Below are positions 16,801 through 23,896 of a stretch of 24,394 nt of DNA, piece after piece; the first letter of the stretch is position 1, and each line of letters begins with the position of its first letter. Below the pieces are notes generated by a model, which was given only the letters and a program-made list of their open reading frames with translations, had not been told where the DNA came from and made no database searches. Source of the stretch: an uncultured Rickettsiales bacterium (GTDB lineage: Bacteria; Pseudomonadota; Alphaproteobacteria; Rickettsiales; UBA1997); NCBI GenBank assembly GCA_951801155.1, contig CATOLK010000001.1, forward strand, positions 1 through 24,394, written 5' to 3'. The position numbers and the translations under genes are program-made.

Positions 16801-16841
16801 TGTTATTATCAGTTAATGAAAATAAATTAAATAGCTTGTAA
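10842..16841 (+). CDS. Giant protein with two PPP-type phosphatase domains and an ankyrin-like middle
   Basis: 1999 residues; I recognise no named family for the whole protein. Two PPP metallophosphatase domains span about 29-430 and 1075-1480. In the first, metal and catalytic motifs are DTHGD (76-80), GDVLDRG (162-168), GNHE (189-192), SH (H241) and GH (H391). In the second they are DTHGD (1122-1126), GDVLDRG (1208-1214), GNHE (1235-1238), H1286 and H1440. So both look catalytically complete for Ser/Thr phosphoprotein or nucleotide dephosphorylation. Residues 470-997 are helical with ankyrin-like pieces (LLHYICF about 779, TPIELIV about 819). A Lys/Pro/Thr linker occupies about 998-1074. 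A Glu/Asn-rich coiled-coil region follows (about 1550-1690), then an unassigned C-terminal part with SGFGGSIIYDG near 1733. No signal peptide is seen. A host-directed effector is plausible but inferred. Confidence 0.85.
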   Translation: MAEKLYDKSLEEQEKSKEVKSPAKAESGYLSDRTVEGQQEFLNDFITKINANIDKGIIEVRGIKEAGENEKAMTTDTHGDLMSVMGAAAMCGVKFKKDDFLYYDREEGIYYEKVGDEYYKYTPPYEGKKNRKEKLEGELKKENIILVPIPDTANARELYHLGDVLDRGQESLTSLLLCEICPNIKLAQGNHEFATNISKTNGGYKNELKFTDLALARMKLNGRISVGFYSGKGNHVMSYSHIPLTKDHVVRFFNFLNSAYIDLNYFNLQPSITEALDKEFLNQTGNSNLLNKVKLFLIGGGKKEDFSAIEKVFTKEEMLIIKNVIGDALVKTKIKEKNGKITIANGGFINIYTKFNELSPSNANGRNVDIINFDSTEGKNAEVVCNGAVGHEKKGGIRTSNGILYADDGKSAGYNSGDTKITITNFSIDSGEYRNSSITFKRTCKEGEVFTKNTSEAYIDGNLENFDKNIKIDKNKINAYDFINDVIDFKVEDNLIKIKFRDDKEISLEKDKDDSLFLDCNGKNIIFAAVYCDKFNIETNKDYILGLFDKIQEEDKINILSYILSNYNNTELINEFLLKSKITPTTEETNEIDPKKQLILSVISNKNLNIQNIADLLKTINNNKDYVKEDFDRDFGTDKKKICSIIANPENKDLCQYLLNNKILDSSYYKEMLKLSISYGNKELYEYLSKEKNEFKEFSNDEITELLSIAIKSGKTEIIDGVFELYKTANKNIVKIKEIQNNLLSDIFRSKKEIQEHLFNKAGFFDIFDVNLKNCKINNTLLHYICFYSIAGADTNLELINYFIEQGSDLNKPNDKKITPIELIVGNNLLSDEKIIELIKGGKVKDELLNKLLPLAYSSFKPYPKLINFLIDEKKCFFDKSLEMDLEKHDADYYLLLFEMYAKAQKTKKGKITLKIDETSFTNYSNIYCDMLEKLCENYGIEKDIVDSIRNQERRVKKYSLFIKEINKCLNTIIEDKTKMDLLNKNIEAKVNGKNKEMTAKSKSTLTAPETKPKTKTKTKTITPKIKPISMVTSEPKSTPAVSESKPVPKAKPKTESPTSAEPKPEPKKPGKTDYLSDRTVEGQQEFLNDFITKINANIDKGIIEVRGIKEAGENEKAMTTDTHGDLMSVMGAAAMCGVKFKKDDFLYYDREEGIYYEKVGDEYYKYTPPYEGKKNRKEKLEGELKKENIILVPIPDTANARELYHLGDVLDRGQESLTSLLLCEICPNIKLAQGNHEFEHIINIKYGYKKELPSIELVLARMKHNGRINAGYYDGKGDNVISYSHTPLLEDHVLKFFNFLNSAYMTDKYSEDNPPVVEYLDKEFEKQKGHEGLAGKVKNFLKKKQNLIKEDNLNFETIKNDFTKEEMLIIKNVIAGALIERQFEVAEDGKITLYNNNNGFTGVYDDFNELISDKREGGTIINWDRTVGINEICPSVIGHSPTTNKIVAKGKCLNIDDEKSSGYRTYGSCATITNLNIKTGEVNNSSFIVKKKQKGEKISGKIKRTDNSITDNFRKNEVGYEAQKLDNFKLLENVIENKDIDITALSRREPEPKESTTNDLKQPENHSDNHENEGQENNQENEITEQSEKQTPAEELKIENDLEKTYENVKQEYFESKMKKDLENKDRQKIEEEIKAEIKETAELKDIESVLKKNVEQHKEKAILLNELIKKTNNITNGTANIVNMINEINGKPDIKQTAAVLKTISDINDPKTVLNNKEFREKVLNEINIEGKSYSGFGGSIIYDGDEISFNFDKGGFVLDQLERLGFDKNDEYKEIYDMFKDGKIVFSKQPNGKINDKEALEFMAAFKLNPIEAYLNLCNNKDISIKDNKGNVIDGEKNEKIKKLLAMVTETRHAVADVQHYSDTIEKENRNKIDNLDKYKALTNIIKEHSIKTLMTNSSQEFGTENIGFSNPTIVAKYLNKVLKIIDNKINNNSKDGEEEILNKIVGNFSIPIEESNKKNILTNCLLNIYSFNLEKTTSKIDEMLLSVNENKLNSL
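10925..11420 (+). repeat. Near-identical internal duplication, first copy
   Basis: These 496 bp match 14063-14558 with no gaps and only four substitutions, all silent and all after 11356. The preceding 432 bp are identical. The repeat encodes residues 29-193, the first half of phosphatase domain 1 up to GNHEF. Confidence 0.95.
14063..14558 (+). repeat. Near-identical internal duplication, second copy
   Basis: This is the partner of 10925-11420 at a constant offset of 3138 bp. It encodes residues 1075-1239. Immediately after GNHEF the two protein copies fall to roughly half identity, and upstream they share nothing, so both borders of the homogenised tract are sharp. Confidence 0.95.
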
Positions 16842-16882
16842 AAATAGTATAAATAATTAATACTTTAGATCCTAAATATCAA

Positions 16883-17003
16883 TGGACCTCCTACATGAAA
16901 CTATTCTTGTTTTCTATATATATTTAATAATTTTATTTTTTAATAATTTTTATTTTTATGTCTTTCTTTTTTTATTGAATTTGTTATTTCTTTGATTTTT
17001 TTT
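16883..17003 (+). repeat. Dispersed repeat, module 1 copy D
   Basis: TGGACCTCCTACATGAAACT is followed by a 100-bp block (16901-17000) that differs from 7771-7870 at only a few positions. Near-identity between copies 9 kb apart implies recent spread or ongoing homogenisation. Confidence 0.85.
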
Positions 17004-17020
17004 TGTTTATTTATTTCAAA

Positions 17021-17138
17021 TTATAATTTCTTAATAAATTTGTTTATTTTTTAATTTTCCATTATTTAGTCATTCTAGATTAAAATTTCTTGATAAATTT
17101 GTTTATTTTTTAATTTTTCTTTATTCATGTCATTCCTG
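17021..17138 (+). repeat. Two tandem 59-bp units
   Basis: Units start at 17021 and 17080. Each contains TAAATTTGTTTATTTTTTAA, and they end in CATTCTAG and CATTCCTG respectively, echoing the CATTCCAG arm of the repeat hairpin. They appear to be eroded, tandemly duplicated hairpin arms. Confidence 0.65.
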
Positions 17139-17148
17139 TACATATTCA

Positions 17149-17751
17149 CTAATTCGATGACAAAATCTCCCCATATTCTTTAGGAGTTCTACCTCCTAAA
17201 GATGAATGTTTTCTATATTCATTGTAATATATATTATATTTCATAAGTTCTTCTTTTAATTCATTTTCATCATTAAATACCATAGGAGTATTAACATCAC
17301 TGGTTAGTAGTTCCTCATCTATTGTTTTCCATAATCTTTCTATTTTACCATTAGTTTGAGGATGACCTGGTTTAGTATATCTATGTTTTATATTTAATTC
17401 CTTAAGTAATAGTTCAAAGGGATGTTGTATTATAACTTCTTTATTATTACTTTTATTTTCTTTATTTTCTTTATTTTCTTTGTTTTCTTTATTTTTTTCT
17501 TTATTACTATAGGTTCTTCTATTATTGCCAAATTCACTACCATTATCGGATAATATCTCTTTAAATTCTATATTGTAAACATTCTTTAAAAAGTTTATCA
17601 TCTCCAATGTTTTAAACATAACTGTAATGGCTTTAATATCTTTTGTTAAAGTTAATGCCATTAATCTAGATGCATCATCCATTAGTCCTATTAGATAGTA
17701 TCTATTAGTAAAGGTATTATTACTAATAGTATTGTTATTGATTTGGAAAAT
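17149..17751 (-). pseudogene. Truncated DDE transposase (integrase core fragment)
   Basis: The frame reads NRYYLIGLMDDASRL, SDNGSEF, HRYTKPGHPQTNGKIERLW and YNEYRKHSSLGGRTP, which is the second half of an rve-type DDE transposase most like IS481 or IS3 elements. The helix-turn-helix and the region with the first catalytic Asp are missing: an in-frame TAA lies at 17752-17754, upstream of the homologous part. If translation begins at the first ATG, at 17682, only 177 residues are made. An in-frame Lys-Glu-Asn low-complexity insert separates the middle Asp from the final Glu region. No intact terminal repeats were found. It is therefore probably a dead insertion-sequence remnant. Confidence 0.8.
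17448..17505 (-). repeat. Microsatellite encoding KEN repeats inside the transposase
   Basis: On the + strand the 9-bp unit TTATTTTCT recurs about four to five times with small changes. On the coding strand it reads as repeated Lys-Glu-Asn. Copy-number change by whole units would keep the frame, which points to replication slippage. Confidence 0.75.
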
Positions 17752-17790
17752 TTAGATTCTAAATAACATAAACAAATAAAAATAAAAAAA

Positions 17791-19227
17791 TCAGTCAAAT
17801 ATTGTTTCTTTATCAAATGAAGTTACTATATTTTTAAATTCATCACCATATTTATCATATTTTATATAATTTTCACCATCAGCCACCACAGGACTCAATA
17901 ATATAGTAACATTATTTTCTTTATCCTCTTCTTTACTAATTTCTATAGTACTATTTATTGCATCTTTTAAATTATTAAACTTAAATATTTTTTTATTATC
18001 AATAATACTATTCTCAACTAAGCCAATTTGATCAACTAGAAAAATTTTCTTGACATTTTTTCTATTATTTTGTTGTTTTTTATCAAAACCGCCATTAATT
18101 TTACTTTCATCTACTATCAAAATAGTATATATATTATCATAAGAATTAAATGGTGCTTCTAAAATATTACTATTATTTGCTGCAATATTATTAATAAATA
18201 TTATATTATTATATTTACCAACATATTCAAGACAATTTTTTATACCACTAAAAGAACCTATAGCTTCCAAAATAATGTTATTTTCAACGCCGCAATTTTT
18301 GGTAATTATAAATGAAGATAGTAAAGATAATTTATTTATATAACTTGTAAAATAATCATTTTCTTTTAAATCATAAGATAAATTATCACTACTATAATAA
18401 TTATATATAACGTTATTTATATATGATATTCCGTCATTTAATATTTTAGATGCAGAAATCGGAATTATTTTACATTTTAAATTATTATCTTTAACAAAAT
18501 CTGTATAGAATTTTTTTATATATTTATTATCTACATTCATAAGAATAATAGTAGATTCATTTTGTAATGAAATTAAATTTTTTCTTTGTTTCAATAAATT
18601 TTTATTCTTTCCTATTTCTTCATTTATATCCAGGAGTGCTAAAATATTAAATTTGAAATTTTTTAAAAAATTTACTCTATAATCAGATATACCACTATAA
18701 CAAACAATGTCATCAAAACTTACAGCAGTTAGATTGTTGTTTTCTTCTTTTTTTTCCTCTACAATATCGTTAAAGGTTCCTTCTACATTAATAGATTTGA
18801 TACTAGAATATTTAAAAATATTTTGTACTATAGTTGTTGTTATAAAATCATAGTCCGGAGCAAATACAATTACATATTTATTATCTGGATACAGTTCTGA
18901 AATAAATTCTATATCCAAAAATACTTTTTCTTTGACTTTTTCCAATCTAAAAAGTAGTGTTTTAGTATCATTGTTATCCGATAAAATATCTTTACTCAAA
19001 ATAATATAGTCGATATTATCGAAGTCACATTGATTTATATCAAGTAAACTTATAAATTTATTTGAATTAAAAATATTCTTTTTATCATTTATAATTTTAT
19101 CGTCAAAATCCCAAAAAAAAGTTTTTATTTCTTTTTCTGCAAAAATACCTGCTAAAGATATATTTACATCATTAATTCCCAATATAAATATACCGTTTTT
19201 ACAATTTTCCAATTCTTTATTTAACAT
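17791..19227 (-). CDS. MurD-like protein with degenerate catalytic motifs
   Basis: 478 residues with the outline of UDP-N-acetylmuramoylalanine-D-glutamate ligase. A Rossmann-like start (GIFILGINDVNISLAGIFA, 12-30) precedes a central domain. The C-terminal marks are FSGIKNCLEYVG (326-337), FINNIAANNSNIL (344-356), INGGFDKK (377-384) and LLSPVVADGENY...GDEFKNIV (443-468), which parallel MurD's GLPHRLE, INDSKATN, GGxxKGxD and LLSPACASFDQF...RGDxF. The ATP loop expected near 121-131 (GTNGKTTT) reads APDYDFITTT; the active-site Lys of DSKATN and the DHLDRH histidine are also absent. The frame is open throughout, so it is maintained or only recently relaxed. It begins 7 bp after parB, with no Shine-Dalgarno, suggesting coupled expression. 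Could be a pseudoenzyme or decaying murD. Confidence 0.7.
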   Translation of the reverse strand: MLNKELENCKNGIFILGINDVNISLAGIFAEKEIKTFFWDFDDKIINDKKNIFNSNKFISLLDINQCDFDNIDYIILSKDILSDNNDTKTLLFRLEKVKEKVFLDIEFISELYPDNKYVIVFAPDYDFITTTIVQNIFKYSSIKSINVEGTFNDIVEEKKEENNNLTAVSFDDIVCYSGISDYRVNFLKNFKFNILALLDINEEIGKNKNLLKQRKNLISLQNESTIILMNVDNKYIKKFYTDFVKDNNLKCKIIPISASKILNDGISYINNVIYNYYSSDNLSYDLKENDYFTSYINKLSLLSSFIITKNCGVENNIILEAIGSFSGIKNCLEYVGKYNNIIFINNIAANNSNILEAPFNSYDNIYTILIVDESKINGGFDKKQQNNRKNVKKIFLVDQIGLVENSIIDNKKIFKFNNLKDAINSTIEISKEEDKENNVTILLSPVVADGENYIKYDKYGDEFKNIVTSFDKETIFD

Positions 19228-19234
19228 TTTGAAG

Positions 19235-20137
19235 CTATAAATTATTAATAAATTTATTCAATTCATCATATGAATCAAATTTAACGTTAAAAATATAATT
19301 TTTATTTTTTTTATTATAATTTACATTACATTTTAAACTTAGTTTTGTTTCTAAATTTTTTATTTTGTCTTTAATGGAATCATCTATATAATTATTTATT
19401 TCTGTATCTTTTTTTATTTTAAATTTTACATCACAATTATTTTTTCCATCTTTTACTAATTTTTCAACTTCTCTAACGGATAAATTATTTTCTATTATAT
19501 GATCAATTATTTCTTCTGCAAAATCGCAATTTATTAAGGCTCTTGCATGACCCATTTCTATTTTTCCATCAACTAAATAATTTTTTATTACCTCCGGTAA
19601 GGCTAAAAGCCTTAATAAATTTGCAATATGACTTCTGCTTTTTCCAACAGTGTTTGAAATTTCCTGCTGTGTATAATTATATTTTTCAATTAATTCATTA
19701 TAGGCGTTTGCTTCTTCTATGGAATTTAGATTTTCTCTCTGTATATTTTCTATTATACTTAAACTAAAAGAATCTTTATCATCAAAATTCATCACGATGG
19801 CAGGAATTGTTTTTAAACCAACAATTTTTGCTGATCTATATCTTCTTTCTCCGGCTATGATTTCATATTTATCGCAATCTTTTATTTTTCTTACTATAAT
19901 AGGTTGCAATATTCCATATTTCTTAATTGATTGAACCAATTCACTAATACCTTCATCATTGAAATTTTTTCTAGGTTGTTTGTTATTTGCAACTATTAAA
20001 TCAATCGATATTTCGCTATTTTTATTATCATTTTTTTCATTGTTTTTATTAGTTATTATAGATAAATTTCTGTTCCCCAATAGAGATGATAAACCTTTAC
20101 CCAATTTATTACCATCTAAATTATTTTCTTTTAACAT
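19235..20137 (-). CDS. parB: Chromosome partitioning protein ParB (Spo0J)
   Basis: ParB binds parS, loads onto DNA as a CTP-dependent clamp and directs origin segregation with ParA. The 300 residues show the usual order: a short N-terminal ParA-interacting segment, PRKNF, GILQPIIVRK, the CTP-binding motif GERRYRS, ENIQRENLNSIEEA, a helix-turn-helix (YTQQEISNTVGKSRSHIANLLRLLALP), MGHARAL, and a Lys-rich C-terminal dimerisation domain. The start ATG lies within the 3' end of parA (17-bp overlap), so translation is coupled. Two matching parS sites lie just upstream of parA, confirming the system is chromosomal type. Confidence 0.95.
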   Translation of the reverse strand: MLKENNLDGNKLGKGLSSLLGNRNLSIITNKNNEKNDNKNSEISIDLIVANNKQPRKNFNDEGISELVQSIKKYGILQPIIVRKIKDCDKYEIIAGERRYRSAKIVGLKTIPAIVMNFDDKDSFSLSIIENIQRENLNSIEEANAYNELIEKYNYTQQEISNTVGKSRSHIANLLRLLALPEVIKNYLVDGKIEMGHARALINCDFAEEIIDHIIENNLSVREVEKLVKDGKNNCDVKFKIKKDTEINNYIDDSIKDKIKNLETKLSLKCNVNYNKKNKNYIFNVKFDSYDELNKFINNL

Positions 20138-20894
20138 TTTTTCTTACCATTTCTTTTACAAAGTTAATATAAGCACTAGAACCACTACAATTTTGATCAT
20201 AAATAATTGCAGGGAGTCCGAAAGAAGCAGATTCTGCCAATTTTACATTTCTAGGAATTACAGTTTCATAAACTAATTCGCCCAGGCAATTTCTAACATC
20301 TTTTTCTACTTGTTCTGTCAGTTTATTCCTTTTATCATACATTGTCAATAAAACGCCCATTATTGTTAATTTATGATTAAAATTATTTTTTATTCTGTCT
20401 AAAGTTTCCAAGAGATTACTTAAACCTTCGAGAGCAAAAAATTCACATTGTAGCGGTATTAAAACATTATCACTGGCGTTTAAGGCATTTACTGTCAAAA
20501 AATTTAAAGAAGGAGGACAATCAATTAAAACAAAATCATATATATCATTAAAATCTTTTAAAGTATTATATAAAAAACTTTCTCTATTTTCAAAATTAGT
20601 TATTTCAATCTCAAATGCTGCTAAATTGATATCTGAAGTTAATATATCAAGATTATTAATTTTAGTTCTTATAATTGAATTATTAATTTTCGATCTATTA
20701 GTTAAAACATCGTAAATGGTTTTATTTTCTCTAACCGAATTATCAATTCCTAAACCAGAACTTAAATTTCCCTGCGGATCAAAATCTACTACTAATACTT
20801 TATAATCTAAAATTGCTAAAGCAGCAGCAACATTTAAAGTGGTTGTTGTTTTCCCTACCCCGCCCTTTTGATTAACTATTGATATGATATTCAT
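20121..20894 (-). CDS. parA: Chromosome partitioning ATPase ParA (Soj)
   Basis: This Walker-type ATPase forms the nucleoid gradient that moves ParB-parS complexes. The 257 residues start with NIISIVNQKGGVGKTTTTLN, a deviant Walker A with the signature lysine, then DFDPQGNLSSGLGI, LIDCPPSLNFLTVNAL and IPLQCEFFALEGL, all standard. There is no N-terminal helix-turn-helix, so it is the chromosomal Soj type rather than the P1 plasmid type. The codon before the ATG belongs to a parS site, leaving no room for a Shine-Dalgarno; leaderless translation or a very short leader is likely. It heads the parA-parB-murD-like operon. The usual partner gene rsmG (gidB) is not adjacent here. Confidence 0.95.
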   Translation of the reverse strand: MNIISIVNQKGGVGKTTTTLNVAAALAILDYKVLVVDFDPQGNLSSGLGIDNSVRENKTIYDVLTNRSKINNSIIRTKINNLDILTSDINLAAFEIEITNFENRESFLYNTLKDFNDIYDFVLIDCPPSLNFLTVNALNASDNVLIPLQCEFFALEGLSNLLETLDRIKNNFNHKLTIMGVLLTMYDKRNKLTEQVEKDVRNCLGELVYETVIPRNVKLAESASFGLPAIIYDQNCSGSSAYINFVKEMVRKNVKRK

Positions 20895-20910
20895 TGTTTC
20901 ACGTGGAACA
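20895..20910 (-). promoter_or_regulatory. parS: parS site abutting the parA start codon
   Basis: TGTTTCACGTGGAACA matches the bacterial parS consensus with one asymmetric position. Its last base directly precedes the parA ATG on the minus strand. ParB loading here would overlap the translation start and probably the transcription start, so autorepression is likely. Confidence 0.9.
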
Positions 20911-21015
20911 TTTTTATTTGATATAATGATATTAGCTAGTTTTAAAAATTCAAGAAAAATTTGATTTTTTTAATTTTTAAATACAAATGTTTTTTAGAAA
21001 AAGCAAATATTTTTT

Positions 21016-21031
21016 TGTTTCACGTGAAACA
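21016..21031. promoter_or_regulatory. parS: Perfect parS palindrome
   Basis: TGTTTCACGTGAAACA is an exact 16-bp palindrome and the consensus parS. It lies 121 bp (start to start) from the site at 20895. Chromosomal parS sites normally cluster near the origin. Confidence 0.95.
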
Positions 21032-21200
21032 TTCAAATAAAATAAAAAACGAGAATTTTTAATATTTTTTGAAAACTTGATTGCGTTTCATTTATTAAAA
21101 ATATTAAAAATTTAAGGTATTTTTAAGTAAAAATAATTTTGTAGAAAAATTTTTATGCAGAAAGTTTAATAAAAAAATTAAAACATTAACAAAATAAAAA

Positions 21201-23270
21201 TTAAATTGCTCTAACAATTTCATTATTAGTTCCTTTATTTAATTTTTTAGAATTATAAAAATGTTTTTTTATTTTTTTTATAGGGTTATTTAACTTTGAG
21301 GTCAAATAAGCAAATTTTGCAATCATGTGTCTGAACCCTGCTCTAAAATATCTAAATTTTTTTACTATATTTGATTGTATTTCTTTTTTTAAATATATTG
21401 TTATCTCTTCATTTTTTAAATTACTTGTGTAATTATTAATTTTTTGTTCATCTAAATCTGCACCATTCTCGACTAAGCATTTAATCATTTGAAAATTGTT
21501 AGCTTTTATGGCTAAGGATAATGGAGTTTCTTCGGAGCTATTTTTTATTTCTGTAATTGCACCATTTCTAATTAATAAATATGCTAATTCTATATCATTG
21601 TTTTTTACAGCAATATGGAGAGGTGTATCATAATCATTATTTTGTACATTCAAATTTGCTCCATTTTCAATTAAATCCTCAGTTACTCCAATTTTTCCTT
21701 TTTCAATGGCTATATGAAGTGGTGTATTATTTTTATTATTTTGGATATTCAAATCAGCACCCTCCTCGATTAAATAATTAACCATTTTTCTATTGCCTAT
21801 TTTTATAGCTAGATGTAACGGTGTATCGTTATAATTATAGTTTTGTATATCCAAATCACTAGATTTTTCACTCAAATACTTAACCATTTCAGAATTTTTC
21901 TGTTCTATAGCCAAATGAATAGGTGTATCTCCATATTTATTTACTAAATTTACATTAGTATACTTTCTTTTTAATAAATATTTTGCCACAGTATTATTAC
22001 CTTTTTTAATTGCTATACGCAAAAGTCTGTCATTGGCATAAGTTTTTGTTTTTTTGGTTAAATGTTTAATTAAATCCATATTACCATTTTCAACAATTAA
22101 GTGGAATAATCTTTTATTAACAATATTTTTTTCATTTACGTTAATTCTATCAATTAAATATTTAATTATTTCTAAATTACCCTTTAAAATAGCTGTACAA
22201 ACCGGTGTATTTCCTTTTTTGTTTACTTCTTCTAACATTCCGGGATTTTTTTCAAATAAATATTTAACTAAATTTATATTATTTGTTTTTACTGCCGAAT
22301 GTAAAAGAGAGTTTCCATGGTTATTTTGCACATTTAAATTTGCTTTATTTTTAACTAAAAGTTTGGTTATTACTATATTTTCTAGTTTAATAGCATAATG
22401 TATAGGAGTATTACCATGATTATTTTGTATATTTAAATTTGCTCCTTTTTCAATTAAAAATTTAGCCATATCCCAATCACCTCTTTCTACTGCAATATGT
22501 AGTGGAGTATCGTTATTAATATTAATTGTATCTAATAAGTTTGGAAAATTTTCAACCAAATATTCAACCATATTAAAATCCGAATTCTCAATAGCTTCAT
22601 GAAGTATTGTATTTTTATTTGTTTTATTATTTGTAAAAATATCTATAAAATTTGGATGTTTTTCAATTAAACACTTTATGATTTCATTATTTCCTAAATC
22701 TACAATAATATCAATTGGAGCTTCATTATAATTATTTTTAATACTTAAATCCGCATCATTCGCGATTAAATATTTAATTGTTTCTAAATTATCTTCCTTT
22801 AATGCATAGTGAAGAGCAGTAGAACCACTACTATCTTGTAAGTCTATATTTATTCCATTTTCGATCAGACATTTAACTATTTCTGTATTTCCAAGTTCTG
22901 CAGCGAGATGTATAGGAGTTTTATATTGAAAAGTATTATTTTCTAATTCGGTTGGGATGCTAGCTAATGAAGAAAAACATGATTCTACACTTCTTTTTAT
23001 CAAGTACTCAGCTATTTCTGTGTACCCTTCCCTAATAGCGATATGAAGTGCCGTATTTCCCTCAATATCTCTTGAATCTAATTTTACTTTAATATCATCA
23101 ACAAGAGATATTAAAAGATTTATATCACATTCTTTAACAGCATAATGTAAAGGCTCTTTTAATGACAAATCTATCTTTTTTTGAGCCAATGTTTCACTTT
23201 TTTTCTTATCAAGTTTTTTTAAAGCATCTTTAAGTTGTATAACATTGCTATTTTGTAAATTTTCTACCAT
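21201..23270 (-). CDS. Ankyrin-repeat protein with basic C-terminal tail
   Basis: 689 residues made almost entirely of about 17 ankyrin repeats (roughly 37-610), each around 33 residues with TPLHxAI-type cores (for example EPLHYAV, TALHIAI, TPIHLAA, TPLHIAV). Repeats in the middle (about 360-450) are degenerate. The last 77 residues are non-repeat and strongly basic, with about 18 Lys/Arg against four acidic residues. There is no signal peptide or membrane segment. The start has a GAGAG ribosome binding site. Ankyrin proteins of this form are common secreted effectors in Rickettsiales; the tail could be a secretion signal, but that is inference. It is transcribed toward parA and separated from it by the parS region. 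Confidence 0.9.
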   Translation of the reverse strand: MVENLQNSNVIQLKDALKKLDKKKSETLAQKKIDLSLKEPLHYAVKECDINLLISLVDDIKVKLDSRDIEGNTALHIAIREGYTEIAEYLIKRSVESCFSSLASIPTELENNTFQYKTPIHLAAELGNTEIVKCLIENGINIDLQDSSGSTALHYALKEDNLETIKYLIANDADLSIKNNYNEAPIDIIVDLGNNEIIKCLIEKHPNFIDIFTNNKTNKNTILHEAIENSDFNMVEYLVENFPNLLDTININNDTPLHIAVERGDWDMAKFLIEKGANLNIQNNHGNTPIHYAIKLENIVITKLLVKNKANLNVQNNHGNSLLHSAVKTNNINLVKYLFEKNPGMLEEVNKKGNTPVCTAILKGNLEIIKYLIDRINVNEKNIVNKRLFHLIVENGNMDLIKHLTKKTKTYANDRLLRIAIKKGNNTVAKYLLKRKYTNVNLVNKYGDTPIHLAIEQKNSEMVKYLSEKSSDLDIQNYNYNDTPLHLAIKIGNRKMVNYLIEEGADLNIQNNKNNTPLHIAIEKGKIGVTEDLIENGANLNVQNNDYDTPLHIAVKNNDIELAYLLIRNGAITEIKNSSEETPLSLAIKANNFQMIKCLVENGADLDEQKINNYTSNLKNEEITIYLKKEIQSNIVKKFRYFRAGFRHMIAKFAYLTSKLNNPIKKIKKHFYNSKKLNKGTNNEIVRAI

Positions 23271-23856
23271 ATCTCTCTAATATTTTTATATATGTATAAC
23301 GTATAATTTTTTTATTAAAAGTCAACTAAATTTTATAAAATTTAATGTTCGTTTTATATATCCGGTAGATCAAAATTATCTTTATTTTTTAAATACATAT
23401 TAATCTTTTATAAATATAAATATTGTAATTATTGATATGTATTGTTGTGTTTGAAAAATATGGATATTTTGTCAAATAATAATAAAAAATTATAACGACA
23501 TAGTGGAAGATAGACTTTTAAATATATTTTATAAGGGTTATATGACTTTAATACTATTTTTTAAACAGTATTTTTTATATAAATAAGTAGGTTAAGTTCA
23601 ATATTACCTTTTGATAACTATTTGCATAAAAATTTTTCATAAAAAACAAATGTTATAAAAAATATAAGAAAAATATACATTTATACTATTATGATAAAAA
23701 AAGAAAATATCCTTTAAGGAAAAAAGAATTTTCAGATAATAATAAAGAGATATAAACAATAGAGAAAAAAATAAAAAACTTTAGAATAATAGCATAAAAT
23801 GGAAAATAGAATGAAAACAATAAATAATTGATAGTGCCAAAAGTGAATTATGGTTA
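23271..23856. other. Gene-free AT-rich stretch
   Basis: About 590 bp between the ankyrin gene start and the tRNA promoter. It contains upstream elements of the ankyrin gene (a TTGACT on the minus strand at 23320-23325, without a well-spaced -10 box) and otherwise plain AT-rich sequence. No dispersed repeat, hairpin or convincing ORF is seen. Confidence 0.5.
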
Positions 23857-23884
23857 TTGACTATTAAAAAAATAGTTTTATAAT
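23857..23884 (+). promoter_or_regulatory. Promoter of the tRNA cluster
   Basis: TTGACT (23857-23862) and a perfect TATAAT (23879-23884) are 16 bp apart. The expected start site, near 23891, is a few bases before tRNA-Gln. The three tRNAs follow with gaps of only 5 to 8 nt, so a single precursor is likely. Confidence 0.8.
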
Positions 23885-23896
23885 ACTAATGTATAT

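Larger units (their letters stand above)
16842..17148. other. Intergenic repeat region after the giant gene
   Basis: The 307-bp gap holds module 1 copy D, followed by two tandem 59-bp units that look like decayed hairpin modules. No terminator-like hairpin with a T-run follows the giant gene. Confidence 0.6.

Noticed and set aside
17791..21031. Plasmid partition locus
   Set aside because: ParA lacks the plasmid-type N-terminal domain, parS is the chromosomal consensus, and housekeeping genes and tRNAs share the window.
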